This document shows positions 56,831 through 64,000 of a stretch of DNA of 64,000 nt, piece after piece. Numbering within the stretch: position 1 is the first letter of the stretch; each line of letters starts with the position of its first letter. Position numbers and translations under genes: made by a program. Source of the stretch: Bryobacterales bacterium. GTDB lineage: Bacteria; Acidobacteriota; Terriglobia; Bryobacterales; Bryobacteraceae. Below the pieces are notes generated by a model. That model did no database searches. It was not told where the DNA came from and saw only the letters and a list, made by a program, of their open reading frames with translations. Location: assembly GCA_020847045.1 (NCBI GenBank), contig JADLCT010000018.1, positions 1-64,000 on the forward strand, read 5' to 3'.

Positions 56831-57095
56831 GAGCTGGTTCCATGGCCATTTTCGCGGCGATGGCACGCATACCGTGTGTACATAAGGCCGCGCGGCCCTT
56901 CCTGCGCCGTGAACGGGCCTTGCGCGGCGGCCAGCGGCCGGGCGTCATGGCGCACTCCAAATCGCCGGCTCCCGCGCGTGATGGTAACTGTTACAATCCG
57001 AGTGTCCGGCAAACGCGCTGGCGCAAAGCGCGAGGCGGGCAGGCAGTTTGCGTCCGCCGCTGGGGGTCAACGTCGAATCAACAAGGAGGTTCCGC

Positions 57096-57602
57096 ATGAG
57101 TGCACCGCGTTTACAGGTGGCGCAGGAACGGCCCGAGGAAGAACCGGCGGCCGAGGCCGCGCAAGGCGCGTCTTTCCGCATCGTGAGCCGGATCGTGGAC
57201 TGGATCACCAACGACCGGACGCAGTTGCTGAACATCACGGACCGCGTGAACGAGATTGTGCGGCGCAGCGGAATTACGAACGGCATCGTGCATGTGCAGT
57301 CGTTGCACACCACGACGGCGGTTTTTCTGAACGAGTGGCAGGACGCCCTGCTGGAGGATGTGAAGACGTTCTTTGAAACGGCGGTGGAACGCGAGCGCTA
57401 CTACAAGCACAACGACGCGCGGTTTTCCGACTGCGAACGGAGCAACGCCGATTCTCATCTGCGCGGGATGATGATGGGCCAGTCGCTGAGCCTGCAGGTG
57501 CGCAACGCCAGCGTGCTGCTGGGCACATGGCAAAGCATCATTCTGGCCGAGTTCGACGGTCCGCGCAGCCGCTCGGTGGCGGTGCAGATTTCCGGCGTCT
57601 GA
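57096..57602 (+). CDS. YjbQ/UPF0047 family protein
   Basis: 168 residues from the ATG at 57096 with a strong AAGGAGG SD. The first ~35 residues are an acidic/Ala-rich add-on; the YjbQ core follows (ITNGIVHVQSLHTTTAVFLNEW, then DSHLRGMMMGQSLSLQVRN and LGTWQSIILAEFDGPR). YjbQ folds as a small metal-binding beta-sandwich, with thiamin-phosphate synthase side activity reported in some. An 11-base dyad GTAAC-T-GTTAC (56984-56994) lies upstream. Confidence 0.92.
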   Translation: MSAPRLQVAQERPEEEPAAEAAQGASFRIVSRIVDWITNDRTQLLNITDRVNEIVRRSGITNGIVHVQSLHTTTAVFLNEWQDALLEDVKTFFETAVERERYYKHNDARFSDCERSNADSHLRGMMMGQSLSLQVRNASVLLGTWQSIILAEFDGPRSRSVAVQISGV

Positions 57603-57626
57603 TCCGGAGGCGCCGGCGCCGGTTAT

Positions 57627-57656
57627 TTGACACCCGTGTGCGGCGGCCAGTACACT
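57627..57656 (+). promoter_or_regulatory. Sigma-70-type promoter of the DUF507 gene
   Basis: TTGACA (57627-57632), 18-base spacer, TACACT (57651-57656). RNA start near 57663 gives a ~33-base leader with AGGAG before the ATG at 57696. One of the two best promoter matches in the window. Confidence 0.7.
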
Positions 57657-57695
57657 GACGGGAACGCTTAGTTTAGGAGCCCATTCTCCAACCGG

Positions 57696-58283
57696 ATGCT
57701 TCTTCCCAGGGAGTTTATCGAATACCTTTCGCGGCAACTCGTGAAGCGATTGTCCCCTTCCATTTTTGAGGTCACCGGCGCGGGCGTGGCCGTCGAGGCG
57801 ATTCAGAATATCGTGCTCGATGAGATGGAGATCGAGGACCGTCTGAACGAGGAGGTGCGCGAAATCCTGAGCCAGTACAGCGAGTACATGCGGCGCGAAG
57901 GCGTCAGCTATCAGGAGATGTTCCGCCGCATCAAGAACAAGATGCTGGCCGAACGCAAAGTGGTGCGCGCCAGCGGCCGCGACACGGGCGACGCCATGAA
58001 GCTTTCGCGCGACAAGATCACCGACATTTCGCACAAGCTGGTGGCCTCCATGCGCAAGTCGCGGGACTTCCGGATGCGGAAAGATCCCAACGACGTTCGC
58101 CTGGAAATTGTCCGGACCTTCACCGAGATTCTCACCATCGAGGAAAAGGTGGACAAGGCGGCGCGCGCGAAAATCCGCACCATGAAACGCGAGTACGTGG
58201 AAGGCACCGAGGATTACGCATTGCTCCACCGGCAGTATTACGTCGAGGAGATGAAGAAACTCGGGATCGACCTTACGGCCTGA
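57696..58283 (+). CDS. DUF507 family protein
   Basis: 195 residues, predominantly charged helices, two similar halves: EFIEYLSRQLVKRL then NIVLDEMEIEDRLNEEVREIL in the first, KLSRDKITDISHKLV and LTIEEKVDKAARAKI in the second. This pattern is typical of DUF507, found in Acidobacteria and Deltaproteobacteria and without a known role. No signal peptide. Own promoter, and the kinase gene follows 19 bases later. Confidence 0.85.
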   Translation: MLLPREFIEYLSRQLVKRLSPSIFEVTGAGVAVEAIQNIVLDEMEIEDRLNEEVREILSQYSEYMRREGVSYQEMFRRIKNKMLAERKVVRASGRDTGDAMKLSRDKITDISHKLVASMRKSRDFRMRKDPNDVRLEIVRTFTEILTIEEKVDKAARAKIRTMKREYVEGTEDYALLHRQYYVEEMKKLGIDLTA

Positions 58284-58302
58284 TCCGGCGGAGGCGGCGC
58301 AC

Positions 58303-59280
58303 GTGCGCACAAACATTCTTGTCGCGGGAAGTCTGAACCTGGATTTCGTCGCCGGCGTGGCCACGCTGCCCGAACCCGGACAGACCGTAACGGGCGCTTC
58401 ATTCGAGTGGATTCCTGGAGGCAAGGGAGCCAACCAGGCCTGTGCCGCCGGTACGATGGCGCGGTCCGAGTCCGTCCACGCGGCACATGCCAGCGAGCGG
58501 GAAGCGGTGCGCGTGGAGATGGCCGGCTGCGTGGGAAGCGACGATGCGGGCGCGATGCTTCTGCGAAGCCTGGCAGCGGCGGGTGTGGAGGCCGGGGCTG
58601 TGGAGCGCGTGGACGGGGTGGCCACGGGCGCGGCGCTGATCAACGTGGATGCCTCGGGGCAGAACACTATTGTCGTGATTCCTGGCGCCAACGGGCGTTT
58701 CGCGCCGGTCGCTGTGGAAAGCCTGCGAGGCCGGCTGCGCGAGTGCGCCTGGCTGCTGTTGCAATTGGAGACTCCGCTGGAAACCGTGACGGCTCTGCTG
58801 CGCGCCGCGCGCCAGGAGGGCGCGCGCAGCATGCTCGATCCGGCGCCGGCGCAGCCGCTTGCTCGCGGACTGCTTTCGATGGTGGATATCCTTACGCCTA
58901 ACGAGACCGAGGCGCGCCTGCTGCTGGGCCGTGCGCCGGGACGCGTCGGCCCGGAGGATGCTCCGGAACTGGCCCGGGCGCTGCGCGCGGTGGGGCCGAG
59001 GGCCGTGGTGATCAAGATGGGCGACGCCGGGTGCTTCTACTCGGGTCCCGAAGGCGAGATGGCCGCACCCGCATTTCGCGTTACGGCCTTGGACGCCACC
59101 GCCGCCGGCGATACCTTCAACGCGGGTCTGGCCGTTGCGCTCACCGAGGGGCGTCCGGTGGCTGAGGCGTTGCGCTTTGCCAATGCGGCCGCCGCCGTAA
59201 GCGTCACACGCATGGGCGCGCAAACCTCCGCGCCATCGCGCGCCGAGGTCGAGCGTTTGCTGGCATCGCCTGGCGCCTAG
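58303..59280 (+). CDS. PfkB family sugar kinase, ribokinase-like
   Basis: 325 residues from a GTG start with GGAGG upstream. Ribokinase marks: GSLNLDFVAGVATLPEPGQT, GGKGANQA (39-46), and DATAAGDTFNAG (~264-275) with the catalytic Asp. Probably phosphorylates ribose or a similar sugar or nucleoside with ATP. No ribose transporter is near, so the substrate is not proven. Its end overlaps the convergent membrane-protein gene by 4 bases. Confidence 0.88.
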   Translation: MRTNILVAGSLNLDFVAGVATLPEPGQTVTGASFEWIPGGKGANQACAAGTMARSESVHAAHASEREAVRVEMAGCVGSDDAGAMLLRSLAAAGVEAGAVERVDGVATGAALINVDASGQNTIVVIPGANGRFAPVAVESLRGRLRECAWLLLQLETPLETVTALLRAARQEGARSMLDPAPAQPLARGLLSMVDILTPNETEARLLLGRAPGRVGPEDAPELARALRAVGPRAVVIKMGDAGCFYSGPEGEMAAPAFRVTALDATAAGDTFNAGLAVALTEGRPVAEALRFANAAAAVSVTRMGAQTSAPSRAEVERLLASPGA

Positions 59281-60935
59281 CGGATCTTGTATACGAGGAA
59301 GCGTTCGTTCTCAAATAGAGGCGTCTGGCCGGGCAGACGGTTCTTTTTGAGCAGCACGAGATAGTCGATGCCGCGCGCCGCGTACGAGGGGATGCGTTCG
59401 GGCGCATAGCCGGGTTCCAGCACGTTGCTCCAGCGCTCCCACCACTCATCGGCGAAATCCTTGAGCAGGTTCACCTGGCCGCCGCCTTTCCAGTCCACAT
59501 ACACGCCGCGCAGGGAGCGCGCGCGGAAGATACTGGCGGCCGGGTCCTTGCCACCGTCGGGGAAGAGAAACATAGCGGACTTGGGCGTGTGGCCGCGCGC
59601 CCACTGAGCAAGCTGGGCGATTTCGGGCGTATCGACCACCCTGTAGTTCCTCACCTCGCCCCAGGTGGGCAGCAGTGCATAGGGCAGCAGCGCGGCCAGC
59701 ATCAGCGGAGCGAGCGCGCGGCGTCCCCGCTGATAGGCGCGCACGCCCACGGCGGCGCCCATCGCGGCCAGAGCGGAGATGGCAAACCGTTTGACCAGCA
59801 GCGGCGAGCGGAAGTCGGGCAGAAGCAGATCGAGAACGGGAGTTTGCGCGGGAATGGCAAAGCCAACCAGTAGCCAGAGAAAGGCCACGCCTGTACGGCC
59901 TTCGCGCGCGGCGGCAATGCCGGCCACGGCGGAAAGCACGATGGCGATGACAAACAGGAACGCCGTGGCGCGGGCGGGTTGAAAGGCGGGAATGAGCGAC
60001 CAGCGCAGCCCCTCCAGCAGCATCAGCGAGAGCGGAATGCTGAGGAACGCGACGATCGGAATGCCGAAAAAGACCCATCGCGCCTCACGCGAAAACAGCG
60101 GCCGCAGCCGCACGGCGGCCAGCGCGATGAACGCCGCCAGAAACTCGTACATGCGCAGGTAGGGCGCAGGCCACAGGGAAACCCAGTTGTAGGCGCCGCG
60201 CAGGCGCTGCAGCCGCGCCAGTTCGTCGTCGATGCGCAGAAACAACGCCTGTTTTTCAGACTCCCCGGCCTGGAACCGGGAAAAGACAAACAGGCCCGCT
60301 GCAAAGGCCGCCAGAATCACCAGAGGACGCAACGCGGCTGGACCCTCCCGCCGGGCTTCGAAGCAGAGATAGAGGCCGAACACGGCCAGCACGGGCCAAG
60401 CCGTGGGCGGGTGCGTGAGAAAGGCGATGCCCGTGGCCACGGCCGCGCCGCCAAGACGCCGGTGGGCGAACAGTCCGAGCGCGAGAACCAGCAGGCAGAT
60501 GGCCGTGCCGCGAGGCACCGGCTCATACTCAAAGGTGAGCACGGCCGGAGCGGCGACGGTGGCGCCGAGGCCATAGACCACGGGAACCAGCAGGGCGAGC
60601 AGGGGCGGCAAGGCCAGGGCGCGGGCCAGCAGATAGGCGCCCAGCAGCGCACAGAAACGGGCGATCAATTGTTGGAAGACGAGAACACCCTGGAAGTCAC
60701 CGGCCCCGCTGAGCCGGCGCAGCAGCAACGCCGTCTCGTCATAGATGGAATAGGTGACGTGCGGGCGCGTGGCGACGCTGTCGTGGGGGTACAACGTGGG
60801 GTCGGCGAAGCGCTCCAGGATGGGAATGTAGATCTGGGTATCGGAGGCCAGAAAGGTATGGCCGGGCAGGGTATAAAAGCCCAGAATCACGAGCGCAGCG
60901 AGCACGGCCGCGACTGCCCAGCGGGATACGGTCAT
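59277..60935 (-). CDS. Multi-pass membrane protein, glycosyltransferase-C-like or DUF6798-like
   Basis: 552 residues, ~11-12 membrane helices. After the first helix is an outer loop with SDTQIYIPILERFADPTLYP, resembling the acidic first loop of GT-C lipid-linked glycosyltransferases. The C-terminal ~100 residues are soluble (RSLRGVYVDWKGGGQVNLLK, YLVLLKKNRLPGQTP). Family not certain. ATG overlaps the TPR gene stop. Confidence 0.7.
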   Translation of the reverse strand: MTVSRWAVAAVLAALVILGFYTLPGHTFLASDTQIYIPILERFADPTLYPHDSVATRPHVTYSIYDETALLLRRLSGAGDFQGVLVFQQLIARFCALLGAYLLARALALPPLLALLVPVVYGLGATVAAPAVLTFEYEPVPRGTAICLLVLALGLFAHRRLGGAAVATGIAFLTHPPTAWPVLAVFGLYLCFEARREGPAALRPLVILAAFAAGLFVFSRFQAGESEKQALFLRIDDELARLQRLRGAYNWVSLWPAPYLRMYEFLAAFIALAAVRLRPLFSREARWVFFGIPIVAFLSIPLSLMLLEGLRWSLIPAFQPARATAFLFVIAIVLSAVAGIAAAREGRTGVAFLWLLVGFAIPAQTPVLDLLLPDFRSPLLVKRFAISALAAMGAAVGVRAYQRGRRALAPLMLAALLPYALLPTWGEVRNYRVVDTPEIAQLAQWARGHTPKSAMFLFPDGGKDPAASIFRARSLRGVYVDWKGGGQVNLLKDFADEWWERWSNVLEPGYAPERIPSYAARGIDYLVLLKKNRLPGQTPLFENERFLVYKIR

Positions 60936-61612
60936 TGTGCGGGCGTTTTCTCCAGTTGTTGTTTGGCCCAGGCGCGGGCCGGATTCAGGGCGAGGCTCTT
61001 CTGGATGGCCGCGCGGGCTTCAGCATGTCTGCCTTGCTTGCGCAGGGCCAGTCCCATCCACAGGTAGGCCTCATCGGATTTGGCGTCGAGTTGGATGGCC
61101 TTCTGGAAGTCGGCAATGGCTTTGTCGAGGCCGCCGCCGAACATGGGCGGCAGGTAGTAGTTGCCGACGCCGCGGCTGACATAGTTCAACGCCGTCTTGG
61201 GCGCGAGTTCGACGGCGCGGTTCACCTCGTCGCGCGCGCAGGCGCCGTATTTCATGCCGGCCAGCACGTTGGCCGGAATCACCTGGCCGCACAGCGTGCC
61301 CAGAATGCGATGGTATTCGGCCGTCTCCGGTTTGAGTTCCACGGCCCGCCGCGCGGAGGGAATGCCCGCTTCGGCCGCGGCGCGCGCGGCGTTCTTGTCG
61401 GCCTGCTCCATGGCCGCTTGGGCAAGGGCGGACTGCGCCACGGCATGCGCATACTGGGCCGGGGCGTCCGATGCGGACTGGGCGGCGCGTGCGGCGGCCG
61501 ACTGCGCCAGTTGCATCAACGCGGCCCGGTCCTGCCGGTCGAGGGCGGCATCCACCGGCGATTGGGCGGCCAGGGCCAGGGAACCCAGAAGGGCTGCGAA
61601 ACAACGGATCAT
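60932..61612 (-). CDS. Exported TPR protein
   Basis: 226 residues. Signal peptide ~1-18, then Ala-rich helical repeats (~19-85) and a TPR pair (AIDFQKAIQLDAKSDEAYLW-type pattern; AIADFQKAIQLD, AYLWMGLALRKQGRHAEARA). Likely a periplasmic adaptor. Overlaps both neighbours by 4 bases (ATGA at each end), so the three genes form one operon. Confidence 0.8.
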   Translation of the reverse strand: MIRCFAALLGSLALAAQSPVDAALDRQDRAALMQLAQSAAARAAQSASDAPAQYAHAVAQSALAQAAMEQADKNAARAAAEAGIPSARRAVELKPETAEYHRILGTLCGQVIPANVLAGMKYGACARDEVNRAVELAPKTALNYVSRGVGNYYLPPMFGGGLDKAIADFQKAIQLDAKSDEAYLWMGLALRKQGRHAEARAAIQKSLALNPARAWAKQQLEKTPAQ

Positions 61613-62814
61613 AGCTTGGCCACTTTCTTCTGTACTAGATAAAAATAGCAGGCCGTGAGAACCAGCAGCACGCCGTTGGCAGCGATGACGGGCGGCGCCG
61701 TGACACGCTCGATCATCTCACCGCTGACGTAGTTGCCCACCGGCATGCCGCCGCGGAAAGCGACGTTATACACACTCATGACGCGGCCGCGCATCTGGTC
61801 GGTTGCGATCAATTGCACCAGGGAGCTGATGAGCGCAAAGACGCTGACCAGCGCCATCGAGCCGAAGAACAGAAAGACGCAACTGAGCCAAAGGGTTTGG
61901 GAGAGCGAAAAGCAGCCCACGAAAACGCCCAGCAGGAAAATGTTGATCAGCGTGATGAGCCCCTTGTGGCGGGAGTGGCCAAAGCTGGCCACCAGCAGCG
62001 CGCCCACCACGCTGCCGGCGCCCGACACCGACAGCAGCAGCGTATAGGTGTTGGGCCCCTGGGCAAAGATGGTTTTCACGAATACGGGCAGGAAGGTCAC
62101 CACAGGAATGCCGAGGGCGGTCAACAGAAAGGCCAGTCCGATCAGCGCTACCATGGACGGGCGCTCCCGGATGAAGCGGATGCCCTGGTTCATGCTCTCG
62201 ATCATGGTTTCCTTGGCCGCCGCCGGCTTATAAGGGCTGCGCACGAGAAACAGCGTCACGATGACGGCGATGTAGCTGAGACCGTTCAACCCGAAACACC
62301 AGGCGGCGCCCAGTTTGGCCAGTGCCAGGCCGCCCAGCACGGGGCCAATAATGCGCGCCAGATTGAACTGGATCGAGTTCAGCGCGATGGCGTTGGAGAG
62401 ATCCTCGTTCTTGACCAGCGTCGGAATGAGCGCCTGATACGCCGGACCGCCAAAGGCCTGCGCCAGGCCGACGACAAAGCTCAGCGTGAGGATGTGCCAA
62501 ACCTGCACCGTGTGCCACGCCACCAGGGCCGTGAGGGCGAAGGCGCAGGAAAGCTGCACCACCTGCGAGGCGATCAGGATGTGGCGGCGCTCCACGCGGT
62601 CGGCCACCACGCCGCCCACCAGCGACAGCAGCATGATGGGAATCTGGCCGAGAAAGGCGTCCAGGCCAAGCAGCCGCGAGGAGCCGGAGATCTCGTAAAC
62701 CAGCCAGCTTTGCGCCACCGTCTGCATCCAAGTGCCGATGGAGGAGGTGCAGGCGCCGATCCACATGGTGCGGAAATCGGGATACTGGAATGCTTTGAAG
62801 GTGCGTTTGAGCAA
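61609..62814 (-). CDS. Major facilitator superfamily transporter
   Basis: 401 residues, 12 predicted membrane helices. The start is a TTG, fitting the family opening (KRTFKAFQYPDFRTMWIG, then SSIGTWMQTVAQSWLVYE). The motif-A-like loop VADRVERRHILI is present. The group (DUF894-like exporters) often moves siderophores or drugs, so efflux is probable; the substrate is unknown. Confidence 0.88.
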   Translation of the reverse strand: MLKRTFKAFQYPDFRTMWIGACTSSIGTWMQTVAQSWLVYEISGSSRLLGLDAFLGQIPIMLLSLVGGVVADRVERRHILIASQVVQLSCAFALTALVAWHTVQVWHILTLSFVVGLAQAFGGPAYQALIPTLVKNEDLSNAIALNSIQFNLARIIGPVLGGLALAKLGAAWCFGLNGLSYIAVIVTLFLVRSPYKPAAAKETMIESMNQGIRFIRERPSMVALIGLAFLLTALGIPVVTFLPVFVKTIFAQGPNTYTLLLSVSGAGSVVGALLVASFGHSRHKGLITLINIFLLGVFVGCFSLSQTLWLSCVFLFFGSMALVSVFALISSLVQLIATDQMRGRVMSVYNVAFRGGMPVGNYVSGEMIERVTAPPVIAANGVLLVLTACYFYLVQKKVAKL

Positions 62815-62866
62815 CGTGCCGCCTGGTGGGATGCGATGAGGATGCGAGTCGGGTCCGCCCGGGACG

Positions 62867-63241
62867 CTACGGCAGCGGCTGCGGGCGGCTGATGAGGTGG
62901 AGAATGTTTCCGTCGCAGTCGGCGAAAAAGACCAGACGGTTGCCCTGGTTCTCGAAGGCTTCGGTCAGGAACAGCACACCCAGTGCCTTTAATTCTCGCA
63001 TGCCCGCGTCGAAGTCCTCCACGTCGATGGCCAGGTGGCGGATGCCCGGATCCTTCATCTTGTTCGAGCCGCGTTCGCCCTCGCTCGGAATAATTTCGAG
63101 CATCGAGCCATTCGCCGCGCGTACAAAATAGTTGCCGTCATAGACGAAGTTGATGCGGAAACCGAGAATATCGCGGTACCAGTTGGCGAGCTTTTCGGGG
63201 TTGGGCGAGGCGATGGCGGTGTGTTCCAGGCCTTTGAACAT
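62867..63241 (-). CDS. VOC/glyoxalase-fold protein
   Basis: 124 residues from the ATG at 63241. One VOC module set: FKGLEHTAIASPNPEKLANW, YVRAANGSMLEIIP-like strand, GIRHLAIDVEDFDA, FFADCDGNILHLI. Metal ligand candidates are H6, E (LEIIP), H (IRHLAI) and H (ILHLI). Could be a dioxygenase, lyase or binding protein; the reaction cannot be told. Confidence 0.85.
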   Translation of the reverse strand: MFKGLEHTAIASPNPEKLANWYRDILGFRINFVYDGNYFVRAANGSMLEIIPSEGERGSNKMKDPGIRHLAIDVEDFDAGMRELKALGVLFLTEAFENQGNRLVFFADCDGNILHLISRPQPLP

Positions 63242-63299
63242 AACAGGGATTGTAGCAAGCCCGGCGCGGCCGGTGGCGCTTTGCATCGCCGCCCGGCGG

Positions 63300-63791
63300 C
63301 TAATAAACCTGGAAGCAGAACACCTGGTTGGCGCCACTCGGGCTCAGGCAGTACTCGCCTTGTTCCAGCACCTCGGCGGCCTCGATCCGGTAGAGGTCAG
63401 GGGCGAGTTTCGACGTCGTCAGATGAACCGGCCGCGGGCCGTCCTTCTTCCGCTTGCCGGGACTGGGAAACAGCACCTCGCGCCGCCCGTCCTTGGTCAC
63501 GGCGAGTTTGTACATCTCCAGCTTCTCAGGGGCGATCTTGCCGGCCACGAAAAGAAAGATGGGCTCCGGCAGGGGCGTTCGCACCGGCGAAGCCGCGCCC
63601 GGTATGGCGGCGGCGCTGCCGTCCTTGCGCTGCTCCTCCTTGGCCTCCTGCACCTCGGTTTCCACCAGCGTGCTGGCGTGCAGCAGATACGGGATATCCG
63701 GTTTTGGCGGGCGCGGCCCGGCATACTTCTGCCAGGCCGGCAGGGGCGCCAGCAGCGCCGCGGCGAGCAAAAGAAGGGTCCAGCGCATCAT
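63300..63791 (-). CDS. Small exported protein of unknown function
   Basis: 163 residues with a clear signal peptide (~1-19). A Pro-rich segment follows, then a beta-rich part (PIFLFVAGKIAPEKLEMYKL, LAPDLYRIEAAEVLEQGEY) with two Cys near the end (EYCLSPSGANQVFCFQVY) that could form a disulfide. No family recognised. Confidence 0.65.
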   Translation of the reverse strand: MMRWTLLLLAAALLAPLPAWQKYAGPRPPKPDIPYLLHASTLVETEVQEAKEEQRKDGSAAAIPGAASPVRTPLPEPIFLFVAGKIAPEKLEMYKLAVTKDGRREVLFPSPGKRKKDGPRPVHLTTSKLAPDLYRIEAAEVLEQGEYCLSPSGANQVFCFQVY

Positions 63792-63836
63792 GAGGGAAAG
63801 CCTACCACTTTCGATGCTCCGCGCCGGAAGCGGGTT

Positions 63837-64000
63837 TCAACGGGGCAGGGCTTGCAGCCAGGCTTCCAGTTCCGGCGCCTCGAAGCTGTCAATGGCCAGG
63901 TCGTGCGAGGGCAGCTCGCGCAGCGTCGTGCGCAGACCCACCACGCGCGCCCCCGACGCCCGGGCGGCGCGCAGCCCGGCAATCGAGTCCTCGAACACGA
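63837..64000 (-). CDS. HAD-type phosphatase, C-terminal end only
   Basis: Only the last ~54 residues are inside the window; the gene continues past the right edge. FEDSIAGLRAARASGARVVG is the motif IV region of beta-phosphoglucomutase/phosphoglycolate-type HAD phosphatases (ExxD + GxxAAxxAG). The substrate cannot be judged from this piece. Confidence 0.8.
   Translation of the reverse strand, partial: VFEDSIAGLRAARASGARVVGLRTTLRELPSHDLAIDSFEAPELEAWLQALPR

Noticed and set aside
56984-56994. GTAAC-T-GTTAC dyad before yjbQ as an operator
   Set aside because: Arms are only five bases, occur once, and no regulator gene is near; too weak to list as a feature.

Overview
The window is GC-rich, densely coded bacterial DNA. 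Gene content points to Acidobacteriota, probably the Solibacter/Bryobacter group. The clues are a VWFA protein of the acidobacterial type, an Oar-like TonB receptor beside a DUF1501 and a DUF1549/DUF1553 (PSD1) gene, an ECF sigma factor followed by a Ser/Thr kinase with a TPR-like tail, two secreted PQQ-type beta-propellers that begin with the same DWPQFRGP motif, and many Tat/Sec-exported proteins of unknown role. The assignment rests on gene content only. No rRNA or tRNA gene, no insertion sequence and no CRISPR array was seen. No gap between genes exceeds 300 bases (the longest are about 265 and 246).

Region by region. 1-3.4 kb: a sensor protein that seems to have lost its LuxR DNA-binding end, a creatininase-family hydrolase and a secreted beta-propeller. 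3.4-8.76 kb (minus strand): a complete type III-A-like effector operon, cas10(csm1)-csm2-csm3-csm4-csm5, with unusual features: Cas10 lacks the HD nuclease part but keeps GGDD, Csm2 has a ~147-residue disordered Ala/Pro- then Arg/Gly-rich N-terminal extension, and Csm4 ends in an acidic Pro/Glu tail. No cas6, cas1/cas2, array or CARF effector lies beside it. 9-12.3 kb: aquaporin, methylthioadenosine phosphorylase, Dps and a LysR regulator. 12.3-20.9 kb (minus strand): eight tightly packed genes, running in transcription order double parvulin isomerase, HExxH protein, TlpA, free-standing DsbD N-domain, glycosyltransferase 9, NHL propeller, ECF sigma and kinase; the first four suggest envelope protein folding and redox control. 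21-28.1 kb: a LysR regulator divergent from gltB-gltD (glutamate synthase), with a near-consensus promoter between them.

28-43.7 kb: poorly known exported proteins (lipoprotein, Tat substrate, DUF3395/crystallin-like protein, VWFA protein paired with a 1117-residue protein), an ABC-F ATPase, a Cys-less ArsC-like protein, a Gfo/Idh/MocA oxidoreductase, and the DUF1549/1553-DUF1501 operon. 43.7-48.7 kb: an Oar-like TonB receptor and a 606-residue protein of unknown function. 48.7-53.1 kb: a translation-related group (DUF1385, prfA, prmC) and ispG. 53.1-59.3 kb: an EF-hand beta-propeller, a His-rich ZnuD-like TonB receptor, YjbQ, DUF507 and a ribokinase-type kinase. 59.3-64 kb (minus strand): an overlapping MFS/TPR/membrane-protein trio, a VOC protein, a small secreted protein and the end of a HAD phosphatase.

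The most interesting system is the compact type III module: by motifs it should cut target RNA (Csm3 Asp) and make cyclic oligoadenylate (Cas10 GGDD), but must get crRNA processing, spacers and any effector from elsewhere. Its disordered, oppositely charged extensions on two subunits are the strongest candidate for something not previously described.
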